A stretch of DNA of 64,000 bases from Patiria pectinifera (lineage: Eukaryota > Echinodermata > Asteroidea > Valvatida > Asterinidae): contig CM057149.1 in assembly GCA_029964075.1 (NCBI GenBank), forward strand, positions 30,952,197 through 31,016,196, given 5' to 3'. The translations under genes and the position numbers were made by a program. Position 1 is the stretch's first letter. Every line of letters starts with the position of its first letter. The notes under the pieces were generated by a model, which did not search any database, was not told where the DNA came from, and saw only the letters and a list, made by a program, of their open reading frames with translations. This document shows positions 34,860 through 46,275 of the stretch, piece by piece.

Positions 34860-36684
34860 ATGGCTGATAGCTCAACGCCTGAACAGAACACACCACCAAG
34901 GAACCAACAACATCGAGGTGAGAATTAGCCTTTTGCCAAGTCTATCGTGGCTCACGGATCCTACGCAGAAGGATAAACGACTGTTCTGAACTCCAGTACA
35001 AAATGCACTGAGCGGACTTGCCTTATAATTAGAACGCGTGATAACGGGCATTAATACCCGCTGGCTTGCAATCGCGAACTTTCCAGGGTTTTTACATGAC
35101 ACCTCAAACGGAAATATTCCAAAAAACTGCAAAACTACTCCTTAGGCACGACAAAATTAATACTTCAGGATATAAGAGATGGTATTATGCAATATTTGTC
35201 TTCATGGATGAAGTAGTTACCCGGAAAATAAACGTCTGATTTCGAGGGGAACACGGTTTACCCAAAAGTCGTTTTTAGGCTTTCATTAAGAAGTTTTAGA
35301 CAGACGTGATCCCGAACTGATGAAACAAAAGCGACATTTCATTGTTCATTTTAAAGCTTAAGATATTATGCTTGGTATTTACAGGGTTATGCAGTTATTA
35401 CTTATCAGATTTCAATAAGAGAGACCAAAAAACGTAGACTCATGAATATTCAAAAATATAATTAAATGGCTTAACTTGGCTTGAACACCAGATCGGGCGC
35501 CAGAGCCATGCAAATCTGAAAGCCACCGCGCGCACGGGTGTTTGTTGACAATTATTCATGGTATTTGCCACCAGTACGGGCCGTTATCACGGCGCGTAAA
35601 CCAGGAGTTTGGCCGAGTCGTTGATCCATCTGTGTAGGATCCGTGCGTGGCTCAACCTACCGGCATTAGACAAAGCGGTGAAGCCGGGAAGCGACTGGAG
35701 CGGGAGCCCACACACGCGAGTGGCGAAGCCACAGGGGCCTTTTCCAACTTGTCAAGAATTGGGCCTTTTCCAACTTGTCAAGAATTTTTTTATGTTTTTC
35801 TTGATAATCTCGATTTTTGCTACCCTAAAAGAGTAGGCTACGTTGAAAGGCTACGCGGATGGCCTTGGCGAAAGGATAGGTGAGAATAGGAACCAAACTA
35901 GGAGGAGTGAGACTGAATTATTTGACAATCATTAATTGTGAGGGCATGTAGAGGGCACCCTGATCGCTGCCAATATGTGGGGGGAAATGAGAATAATTCT
36001 TTTCCTGCAGACTTGCTCTGAAAATACGAAAGTGCTCAAATGATATTTGTAGTCTTGAGAGAGAGAGTCTTGAGATCTAATTAAGAGGTAGGGCTCATAA
36101 TAGGCCATACGTGTATACGCCGGGTAAAAAAAGCAGAAATGAAAAAATACAGACTTTTTTAAACTGATTGCCTGGGGATTGATCCAGGCACCTAATACTT
36201 ATTCAATTTAATTAGTTCTGAATTTTGAAAGCTCGACAAGTTACCTAATCACGCGATACATGTTTCATGCATTCGAATCATTCAAGGTAAAAGAAACATT
36301 TCACGCTATCGCAAAAAAAAGCTTATTCTATATTTTTTCCCTTGTATTATGTCAACTGTGTATAAATCTGCCAACTTTTTTCCAGTGTCTTTGGACGACG
36401 TCTACCTCAATGATCTTGCCGGGAACATTGCTCCGGACCGCAGGATCCCATTGGGTCTTGTGCTGGGGTTCTCAAACGCACGTCTGGCCACTTTAGCTGC
36501 GAAAAGCCCCTTTGACCCAACGATGCAGATTTACGAGATGCTGGTTGAATGGCGTGATAAGCTGCGTGGAGGCATAGACGGACCGACCCAAGCCAGGGAG
36601 CTTGGCCGCTGCTTGGCCCATAATAATGTTGGATATGTTAACCTGAAAGTAGAGTTGTATGGTCATTTTAACATTCAAGAATAA
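34860..36684 (+). CDS. Death-domain protein, copy B (two exons, 118 aa)
   Basis: Exon 1 (34860-34917) encodes MADSSTPEQNTPPRNQQHR and ends in phase 1 at GTGAGA. Exon 2 (36386-36684) follows TTTTTCCAG and ends at TAA. The join gives 118 aa. Exon 2 is a Death domain: LNDLAGNIAPD, LGLVLGFSNARLATLA, QIYEMLVEWRDKLRGG, ARELGRCLAHNNVGYVNLKV. Its reading frame is open although about 20 codons differ from copy A. The intron is rearranged relative to A. Sequence matching A's 25635-25990 lies before (35095-35445), and sequence matching A's exon 1 downstream flank lies after (about 35880). An alternative 5' exon near 35870 is therefore possible, and the copy could also be a fading pseudogene. Confidence 0.65.
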
Positions 36685-37482
36685 TGAGCTACATCCCCAT
36701 AATGCTCGGTATTGATCGTTATTTCATTGTTTCAAGCAAAGAGAGAAATGATTCTGGATCTGTCATAATACACGTAGCTGAATACCATGCATGATTAGCT
36801 GTTGAGCCCAAATATACCGTAGTAACTAAAGCTTTAGGTCGTATTTGATGTTATCTGTGATTTATGTTTGGATTTGGATTTATCTTGGAAAATAAGCAAT
36901 ATGGTTTGGCTGGATTCATCACGATGGATTCAGCTCCTGCCAAAAAAGCCATAAAGCAGCGATGTTATTAGTCAGAGGTAGAAACTTCGTATAGCCGCTC
37001 CTTATTATTAAAACTTAGTTTATTATTAAAGCTTACATAAATATCTTTTGCAAATTTGCTCCTCAGCAACTCGTTTAGAAGGTCTAGTTTTTATACTCAA
37101 ACATTCTTAATTGGTTGCCGTTAACCCACAAAAAATATGAACTATTCTTTGCTTTATGATGTTATGCTCTTGAAAATACGCCCGAAATATCCTATGACCC
37201 AATACCTATATAAGGAGGAGCAATGCTTGGCCAATACAAGCTCTTCATAATTTGGTCAGGTTCCAAAATGCGCAGTATAGAGCATGCATGGCAGCTTTAG
37301 AAGCATGCACGTTAAACTTATGAAGCCAGTTATTACATGTACTTGTAATTACATGACCACCTACTTAATATTGCCATTTTTTTTTTACTGAATTAACATA
37401 TTTTATAGAGCCAGACAAACCCACCCTTATTATCTCATTTTCAGTTTTCATGTGATATTTTTGAGAGTACATTTTCAGTTAA

Positions 37483-38007
37483 AGGGAATGTACATCATTG
37501 GCTTTCACTGTAATTTTCAGAAATGAACTGGTTGAGGGGTTAGTATAATAGATCAAAATATTGTTACACTGACATGTTTGAAGTTTTGTGGCCGAAAATG
37601 CTCGAAAAAACCAGAAAAACAAAAATGTTCAAGTAGTCTGGTTCCCTGACTCCACTAAAGATGAAATGGATCAATTTATAGATGCCGGAAAATTGTAAGG
37701 TAAGGGAACCAGTCTAGCTGGCCTGCACCCATTCATGAACATGTAACCAATAGCAAACACAATTTGAACTGAAACAAATGGTAAATATGGAGCAGTAGTT
37801 GAACAACAGTTAGGTTTTTCCAACGGTGGTCGGCCGACCACCGTTGGAAATGTATACAAAAATTCCATTTTCTTGAAAATGACTTTACACCAGGTGCCGT
37901 AATTTTACAGAATGCTTGTGACTGTCATTTACCAACATCCTAGTAAGGTATTTCGTAAAAACTTGGTAGTTTTATTTTTTGATGTTTGCAAATGTTGTAT
38001 ATTCCCT
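37483..38007. mobile_element. TTAA-flanked MITE (piggyBac-like target), copy-B-specific
   Basis: The element begins AGGGAATGTACATCATTGG and ends GTATATTCCCT, and is flanked by TTAA at 37479-37482 and 38008-38011. The orthologous position in copy A (27894-27897) has a single TTAA and no insert, so this is a clean empty/filled pair. A central palindrome CGGTGGTCGGCCGACCACCG (about 37823-37842) is present. Relatives occur at 23816 onward, 33641 onward and 60929-61465. No transposase is encoded. Confidence 0.85.
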
Positions 38008-39447
38008 TTAACAAAAACCTACCCTGAATAGTTAAACGGCTTTTCCCACCAATTCAGGTTCATACATTTTTTTTTGCTGTGGAAATGTTTCAGGGAGATT
38101 TACAGAAGAACCTGTAACGAAAAAAATGTAACCTGCCATGGTATAATGAGGAATAACCCCCACCTTTGACTTTTAACGTAAATGTGTACATCATCATAAA
38201 GCGTAAAGCATTGACTTTCCAGTGACACCAAAATTATTTCTGTGGCTTAATTTATTTCAAAGATATGATGCAGAACTTCAACAGTGTCCTGCTAATTTTG
38301 CTAACCTCATTTTGAGAAAAACGGCTTTGAAAAAAATAGCACGCATTGTGCCGCCAATGGCAGTGAAAAACGTTCTTCATTTTTTTTCACGTTTGTGGGT
38401 ATTTTTTTCCAAACGAAAATGCATAGTGTGCATGTTGGATACCTTGGCTACTCAAAAATACAAAACAATCAATATCGATTTTGACATGATTTTTCTAGTT
38501 TAATCCGACTTCAGGCGTCGATTACTCAAAACAAGGTTTTGGGGGACATTCCTCATTTTGCCTCAGTAGGTTACAAAATGATGACGAATGACAATTAAAC
38601 AAATTCAAGTTAACATCTGGATGATACTTCATTTTGTAACACTACGAATATTCGATTTAAAACTTCAGTGTATTAAGTATATAGAAATGAAAAAACGCAT
38701 ATCCTTTCCATTAAAGTGCGCATTTCTTGATGTTTTAGCACAGCACTAGGTTTTAATACAAGCCAGATGGCAGGCGGTCGCTAGAGTGAATTGTGTCTTT
38801 GTACGTTTTTGCGATTTTGTAAGTTTTTGCATGGGGGGGCACTTAGGGTGGCCTCGTTTTCATTAGGTGCACTCGATTAATTTTAACGATAAAAAGCTGA
38901 TGACTGTCTCTCCAAATTGTGAGGGGGTATGGTTAGTGTTGGGAGCAAGAGTGTGTGTGTTTATGGGGTAAATCGAGGACACACACGTGCAACTTCATCG
39001 ATGAATCGAGGACAGAAACCAAATCGAAGACGACCTCGATTAGAAAACGTGTACAAAGCAAATGAGAGCTGTTGCGAAATGGTTAAGGAACAGAGAAAGG
39101 AAAAGGGGAAAGGGAACAAAAGAAAATTTTCGATTTATACCATAAACTGGATGGATCGGTTTTTCGGTTTCTACTAGGGTCATCTCTTTCTTGAAACTTT
39201 GAACAGTTTTGAGGAGAGTAGCCATTTTGTATTTTGACGATGCTGACAATGATTATGACAATGATGTTCTTAAAATGCTCTTTTCAAAATAGTTTTGGTC
39301 GTTAATTAATTTTGTTAGGTTGTTAATTAAGTTTGCGTCCTTGCCATTTTATATAAGTTTAATTTATATAGAGGCAATGATCCTTGGCCATCTAATCAAA
39401 GAGTAGGATTTCGCTAGTACATTCCTTTTGTTTTTTTAATTGATTAA

Positions 39448-41320
39448 ATAATACTAATAATAATAAATCATTCTTATAAAGCGCATTTTACACGGGGTCC
39501 CAATGCGCTGAACAATTAACAGAGGAAAACACTAACATTATATATCATTTGCAGTGAACAGATTGGTTTTAAGATTAGCTTTGAAAATGTCCAGGGTTGG
39601 GGCTTCCTTGATGTGATTGTGTAGTTTGTTCCAGAGGGTTGGGGCTGCAGATGAAAACGCTCGCTGACCGTATGACCTTGTCGATGTTGAGGAGCAGGCG
39701 AGCAGGGATTATGAGCTTGATCGAAGATTTCTACGAGGTTCATATTTATGGATTAATTGCTGAAGGTAAGTAGGGGCGAGACGATGGAGACATTTGTATG
39801 TTAGGAGAAGGGTTTTGTAGATTATCCTCCTCTTGACTGGGAGCCAGTGCAGATTACGCAAAATAGGTGATATGGGTTGATGGGCTTCGAGAGGGTGACT
39901 AGTCTTGCAGCTGAGTTTTGGAAGCGTTGGAGTTTGGCGATTTGTGAGTCTGGTAGCCCTTGAAGTAAACTTTTGCAAAAATCTAGGCGACAAGTAATAA
40001 ACGCATGAGCAAGCTTTTCTGTGGTGTGCGGGTCGAGGAATTTGCGGATCTGTCCGATTTTATGAAGGGCAAATGATGCAGACCGACAGATGCTATTGAT
40101 GTGCGTGTCCATTTGTAGATTAGGTTGCATTGTAACACCCAGGTTTCGTACCTTAGAAACGGGCTGGATGGAAGAGTATCCGATATGAACAGGGGGGAGT
40201 TGAGTATGGCTTCTATGGCAGGATGTTATATGAAGGACCTCCGTTTTGTCTGCATTTAATTTCAATTTATTTGCTGTTGACCATGATTTGATGTTCTAAC
40301 TGGGGAATGGCTGTAGGTCGATCCTGCTCTTTCAAAATGACGTAAACTTGAGTGTCGTCAGCATAAATAATTTTTCCGACACCGTGGGCCTCATTTATAT
40401 ATGTCCTCAAAGGGGGATGTGTACATTATGAAACACAACGGTCCCTGCACAGATCCTTGAGGGACACCGACTTCAGGGACATAAGCGTCAGATAGGTCAT
40501 CATTAATTGAAATGTGCTGAGTACGGTGTTTGAAGTAAGATTCGAACCAGTTGATAGCATGGCCGGATATGCCATACCTGTGACAAAGACGATGAAGCAT
40601 GATCTCGTGGTTGATGGTGTCAAAGGCTGCGGAGTAGTCCAGTAGAACAAGAACCACCTCTTGGCCCTTCCCTTATCAGTAGCTAGTAACAAGTCGTTGT
40701 TCACTCGGAGAAGAGCCGTCTCCACACTATGACGACGCTTGTATGCAGACTGCATGTTGCTATGAAGACTGTTCTCGAGAAGATAATCTTGGACCTGAGA
40801 CGAAGCTGCGCGTTCAGTTATCTTAGCGAGAAATTTCAAATTGGCAATAGGTCTGTAGTTTTTTAGTGGTTCCGGATCCATGTTGGGTTTCTTGAGCAGG
40901 GGGGTGATGTGGGCAGATTTGAAAGCATCAGGAAAATGGCCGTTCTCAAGGGAAAGATTGATGATTGTTGTGATGATGGGAGTGAGTTCATTTAGACACT
41001 TCTTCAGTAACGATGTGGGAATTGGATCAAGTCTGCATGTTGTTGAAGGTGACCCGGTGATCAACTTTCTGACAGAACTATCAGAAAGGATGTCAAATCC
41101 AGTGAAAGATGTCTCGCACGAGTCGGCCACTGGTACTGTCGTCTCAACTATTGAAGCGTTATCAAGTTCGGCTATGATGGTCTGGGTCTTATTGGAAAAG
41201 AATTGTGAGAAACGATCCACTAGTGACTCTGGTTCATTCTCTGGCGGAAGGGTTCTTGAAGATTTCGGGATTCATAATTTGTCGACTTTGCGAAACAGTG
41301 GGTATATGTTAAAGTGAGTG
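39448..41320 (-). pseudogene. 5'-truncated L2/CR1-like LINE with frameshifts, copy-B-specific
   Basis: Minus-strand translation gives RLDPIPTSLLKKCLNELTP and PLKNYRPIANLKFLAKITER. It continues with VLLDYSAAFDTINHEIMLH and GVPQGSVQGPLCFIMYT. Across frame breaks come an intact IYADD box (TATGCTGACGAC on the minus strand, 40354-40365), LNADKTEVLHI and RNLGV, followed by LHWLPVKRRIIYKTLLLTYK. These are RT palm and thumb motifs of an L2/CR1-type LINE. AATAATAATAAATCA at about 39450 is its 3' tail, followed in the element by the common TTCTTATAAAGCGCATTTTA sequence. The matching site in copy A (about 31087) lacks it. Confidence 0.9.
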
Positions 41321-42341
41321 TATACGTGCTTTTTCAAAATTTCGACTTTCTTTTCCAACCAAAATTCAAAGGAACATAATGCCATTTAACAAATAAATTT
41401 GCTGTTGTTTTTGCAGGCCTTTATACAGTCTTAAAAAGTGGAATTGATCGGAAAGCTCATAACTAATGCGCTAGACAATAATCAATTCCATTTGAAAATC
41501 TGTTTTTCAAGGTTCCACACCAAAAAAGCACGTATACGCCAATTTTAAATCTTTCCCGCCTGATTGATTTTGGTTGCACTTTTTTGGAGTGTCAATAATT
41601 GTCACCAAAATGTCAGGGTAGTCTTCATTTGTTTCTTGCTGGACTAACATTAAAAATTCTAAGTTCTGTTTCTCGAGTGTCAAAAAACCTCTTTTTCTAG
41701 TAGCTTAATTATAGATATATTTTTTTCCTATTGCGAAGATAAAATCGTTCATGTCTCAAACTAAGACTCGGGATGTGGATTTGTGGAGAATTTGGTTTTA
41801 TGTAATGGCAGTAGTGAATGATTAGATGGGAGGCAAAATAAGGAAAGGGTATTTGGTGGGGATGTTATTTGAGAAAAGCAGATTAAATGCACCCCTACCA
41901 ATCTCTGACATCCTCGTTCCGCCCCACCCCTTTTCAGGTTCTAGTTTAGGTGCCTGTGGGGCGCAGTTGCACCCGAATAGATGGTTAAAGTTAGTGTATC
42001 TGTAGGCATTACATGCTTTTTGGGTGTGGCACCTTAAAAAATGGTTTGAATTTATAATTTGCTAGCTTTACATTAGTTATGAGCTTTCCAATGAGACATC
42101 GCAAGAAAAACTGAATCATCCCATTACAAGTAATTAATTAATTAATGTCAACAAAAGAGCGGGACGCTCCTGACTCGTTCTGAATAGTGTGCGCAATTTC
42201 TGAACTGGAGCGCGCCGCGCCACTTAAAACCACTTTTTAAAGCTGTATAAAGGCCTGCAAAACTAAACAAGCAAATGTATGTGTTGCAGGAAAAGAACAT
42301 CGAAATTTACACTTTTTTCTGAGGCAGATTGGGGATATATG

Positions 42342-42681
42342 CAGTGGCGTCGCCAAGGGGGCAGGGGGGGCACGTGCCCCCCTGGAAATCCTAGTGCCCC
42401 CCAAGTGCCCCCCCCCCCCATCTGAGATTTGGGTTGGTAAAAAAAAAATCTGCGCGTTGTTAAAATCATTACCTCAAAAATAGCAATTTCTGGAGATATC
42501 TTCAGATCGAATTTAGCATCAAATGTGGCACCATTTTGCATCTAGCCCATCCTCCGTATGCGAAAATCCCCTCCCCTTAGACCCCTCCCCCAGGACGGCG
42601 ATCCGTATCCACCTAAGTGCCCCCCCCCCACAAATGCTGGTGCCCCCTGTGCCCCGACTGAAAAGTCTGGTGACGCCACTG
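42342..42681. mobile_element. hAT-type MITE with perfect 8-bp target duplication
   Basis: Begins CAGTGGCGTCGCCAAGGG and ends GGTGACGCCACTG. It is flanked by GATATATG at 42334-42341 and 42682-42689. The interior is rich in GTGCCCCCC runs. A related but eroded element occupies about 28755-29122 in duplication copy A. Confidence 0.85.
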
Positions 42682-42689
42682 GATATATG

Positions 42690-43782
42690 TTAACATTGTT
42701 TTAAGATTTTCCTATGATCTTTATATGGTGAAAACGGTGCTGAAAATAAAGTCTAAATAAAGTGGTGATCATGGGTGTTCAAATACCACGGGTCCACGGC
42801 CACACGCAAGTCTATGGTGAACATGGTGCACGGAGCTAGACAACACAATACAAAGAACATGCAACATGCCTTACATGTATGCGTGGACACTGAACTACCA
42901 AGTTTTGACCATCTTTTTGTAAATGGTCGCTATTTCTTAACTTCAGCCTTATTTTCAACGCAGTTTGGCACCGTATACCACCAAGATCTTGAATAGTTGT
43001 AATATCCTAAAACAAGTTGAATATGTCTCCTCAAGTTTGAGAAATCTGCCCCTGAAAAAAACTTTTTAAATCCCTCCTGAGATGCCACTGGTTTCTATAC
43101 CAACGCCGGATTGCAATATTTCATTTTCAATATAGCTTTTCAAATAAACACACTACACAGAGCATTATGGGTTTTTTTATTTGTTGTGTTTTTATAAATT
43201 GAGTCCATTTCGGCGGAAATTAATAAAAAAGTTTTTTCTTTGGTCGAGAGCCCAAAATAGGATCGGTCAGAAATGAGAACCAAAGATATATATAAAAAAA
43301 GTATGCCCTAATACCAATATTATTACTTATTTTTAGTGAAAACAAAATCTTAAGACTCGTTTTTCCAAATATTGGTTTCGGCTTCAGACTCCAGATAATA
43401 TATTGTATTAGCCCAGGTTGGACGACGTCTTCATTGCATTACGACTGTACACAACGGAGTCTGCTGGGCTAGTTGCGACTGTTGGGCGCGCTCCTAGCTC
43501 AGGATTAAAGTATTGTAACTGTAACGAAACCGAATTTTGGAAAACGCACTCCAATCACGTGTCCATCGATAAATCAAGATGGCTGCGCCCTGCTGCATTA
43601 TGTAATGTCTGATCACAAAGAGGTTTTCATACACTGTGAGACGGCTGACTACGGTATCGCTGATTAGAATCCTTTCCTTTGATTAGAAAGGGTGCCTGTA
43701 AGTTGTGAAACCATTGCATAAAACTGGCCATGTACTGATATCCAATTAGGCCTAGTTTGGAGAGCCCCTCGACAGAAACTTG
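42690..43782. other. Intergenic DNA, nothing recognised
   Basis: Short ORFs only. No splice-bounded conserved segment or clear repeat boundary was found. Confidence 0.45.
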
Positions 43783-43791
43783 CTTCTTTTG

Positions 43792-43896
43792 TAGCTGGAC
43801 ATGCTGGAGTTACCCAGCCCTGAGTTCTATCATTGGGTTGTCTTAAAGACAACCCAATGATAAAACTCAGGGCTGGGTACCGGGTAACTCCAGCTA
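43792..43896. mobile_element. Miniature hairpin transposon with perfect 9-bp target duplication, copy 1
   Basis: Starts TAGCTGG and ends CTCCAGCTA. It is nearly one long palindrome (GAGTTACCCAGCCCTGAGTT, then TATCATTGGGTTGTCTT and complement). CTTCTTTTG flanks both sides (43783-43791 and 43897-43905). No coding capacity; 105 bp. Intergenic. Confidence 0.9.
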
Positions 43897-43945
43897 CTTC
43901 TTTTGGGTAATCCTGCGGGAGCTAATTTGGGTGTTGTTTTCTGGG

Positions 43946-44245
43946 AAAGATTTCCATATACGAAGTTCACTCAACACCCTGTGTACAAACCCTATGAGAT
44001 TGGACTGAAAAATTCTAAGTGTTTTCTAAGAAAATGCTTGTATTTTCTCACTGCTCAAATTGACTTTGATGACATGAAATTACTATCTGGGGGCTTGTTA
44101 GTCAATACAGAGGAAAATTAGTGAACTTCGTATATGGATAGCTGGAGTTACCCAGCCCTAAATTTTATCATTGGGTTGTTCAAGCAACCAAATGATAAAA
44201 TTTAGGGCTGGGTAACTCCAGCTAGTATATGGAAATCTTTCCGTT
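43946..44245. repeat. Inverted-repeat element interrupted by hairpin transposon copy 2
   Basis: Left arm GGAAAGATTTCCATATACGA, then AGTTCACT. The complement lies at 44120-44138 and resumes at 44225-44240 after the inserted hairpin. Removing the hairpin and one target copy would restore a continuous arm. A short ORF inside (starting 43903) has no recognised function. Confidence 0.7.
44139..44224. mobile_element. Miniature hairpin transposon with perfect 9-bp target duplication, copy 2
   Basis: Starts TAGCTGGAGTTACCCAGCCC and ends in its complement, with an 86-bp stem-loop. GTATATGGA flanks both sides (44130-44138 and 44225-44233). It is inserted into the right arm of a larger inverted-repeat element (about 43946-44245). 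Confidence 0.9.
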
Positions 44246-44249
44246 TTCT

Positions 44250-46275
44250 GTTATGTTTCCTGTTATGTTTACTACTCAGTGTTATTTGTACATGTAATTG
44301 TGTTGTCTGTAGTTCACTGTTTGTAATATCCCCGAAAATGAAATATAAATAAATAAATAGGCCTAAATAAATAAATAGTGATATCGTCAGACAATTAAAA
44401 GTCCTTAGCAGACTAGCTAAAAACTACGCGTTCCTATTTCTATGCACTCATGTTTTGCTTATATTTTGCAAGGCATGCATCCTAAAAATGACGTACTTTC
44501 ACTAGGATCGTTTCCTTTGATGCACGACCTTTAACCAGCAGGCGAAAAAAAGGCATTAGGAAAGTGCAGGTTTTTTACCGGGATTTCAGGCAAAAAATAA
44601 TTTTAAAAATTTGCTTTTTACAGCTACTACAACAAATGCAGGCAGATGCTTCCGGGCCTGCAGAAGTTGAAAATATGACCGTACGGTGACCTATCTTGGT
44701 CTCCCACTGTCCTCAGTATTATACTTAATATGTCATAGATAATACTTTGCAGTTACTAAAGGGATGTAAAACTTATGGTACAACCAAAAAGACACGTTTC
44801 TTATATTATTTTGGATTTTTTTGTCAGATCTATTAAAAATCTGACATCTTGACAGTTGTCTCTGTTGATTGGGATGATCAAAATAACAACATAAAAGTGG
44901 GATTTACAATAAATAAGTAAATATGTATAAAATGTATTTATGTAAATATGTAGATATAGGCCTTTGTATAAATTAACAATTATCTATTGAGGATTCAACC
45001 ATTATATTGAAATTAATCTTGAAATTATGAAAAGTGTATTGGCATAAAAAAAGGAAAAAGAAAATGTTTGAATAGCTCAAGGAAATATATTTTCCTTAAA
45101 CCAAGGTGTCTAACTCATTTAAAAAAAAAAAATTATATTGAGAACTTTACATGGCCCGGACAGCACTGCAGCACAGATTTTTCATGAAACGTCCCCTGTG
45201 TGGAATTAGGCAGGATTTTTTTCTACCACGCCAAAACTGCACGCTTTAGAAAATTCCGCTTGCTGCCACAAATAAAGAGATTTCGCTTTGTTAGGCAAAA
45301 AAAAAAAAAAAAAAAAAAAAAGAGCACCAAGGAATGGGAAATTGCACCAAGGCAAATGATCGAGGGCACCAAGGCAAATTATGGAGGACACCAGTGTACA
45401 TGAGGACACCAAAAAAGCAAAATAGTACCCCACCTTGTCTGTACAATCCAAGCTTGAAAAAAAAAGAGAAAAAAAAAGGCCGCGTCCCCGCGTCAATTCC
45501 GGAACTTTGGTCTGACCAGAGACCGAATATTTTTTTTTTGGCCTTATTAAAGTAATCAGAAACAGTGTTCCCTACAAATGTAAAGTTTTAATCGCCCAAA
45601 TGATGAGAAAAAGCCTTCATGGCCTTTCATACAAAATTCATGAAAAAGCATGGTCATTTGGCTATTGGCAATTGGCATTGGCTATTGTGTAACCGTATCT
45701 CCCTGTTATTCTCAACCAATCAAAAACCATGTTATTTTCTCATTTTTTAATTAAAGTTTTTTTTAGCCATTGAGCAGCGTGTTTACAAATGGCGTGGACA
45801 TAGTCTCCATCCTTTTGTTCGGGTCGGGCAGGTTGTCTTCGTTGCAGTTTTAACCCCATAATTTTCCTCAAAATTACATGTACCGTATATCAAAACCCTG
45901 CCCTCTTTCCACAAAATGAAGCTTGCTGATATTCAGTATGTAATCTTAGTGAACTATTCAGATGATTCCAAAGACATAAAGTGACTTTTCCTGCTTTATA
46001 TCATTGCCAAATTCGGCCCAAAATCAGCGGAGTGTTTCTTAACATGCTTAACTTGATGCACTTGAACTTGAACTGAGTTTCATGGGAAAGTAGGCCTATT
46101 TTTCAAAAAATTTGTTAGTGAGTCTTGAAAGTGTTAACATTGCTGTATTTTCTTAAAATTCAATTCTAATTCTTTGCCATCCTTCAATTTGATGCACCCT
46201 GAACATTTACTCTATCTATCCTCTTCATTTAACACCTCATGTTTACAATGTACATTTACCACGCAGCATTCAAAG
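44250..46275. other. Upstream region of the ABCC gene
   Basis: Contains AAATAAATAAATAGG near 44345, a 24-base A-run at 45298-45321 followed by GCACCAAGG repeats (about 45325-45420), and otherwise unassigned AT-rich DNA. Promoter and any non-coding first exon of the ABCC gene should lie here or further left, but no convincing core promoter is visible. Confidence 0.4.

Larger units (their letters stand above)
32463..41955. repeat. Tandem segmental duplication, copy B
   Basis: Direct copy of 22418-31734, offset by about 10 kb at the left edge. It contains the second Death-domain gene. Copy-B-specific insertions include a CGTACT minisatellite (about 34480-34600), the TTAA-flanked MITE at 37483-38007 and a LINE at about 39448-41320. 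Flanking non-coding DNA remains readily alignable, so the duplication is fairly recent. Confidence 0.9.

Noticed and set aside
40880..41317. 145-aa plus-strand ORF
   Set aside because: Antisense to the LINE coding sequence at 39448-41320.
43792..44224. Two hairpins as possible microRNA precursors
   Set aside because: Both have perfect 9-bp flanking duplications and shared ends, which identifies them as transposon copies. The stems are also too perfectly palindromic.
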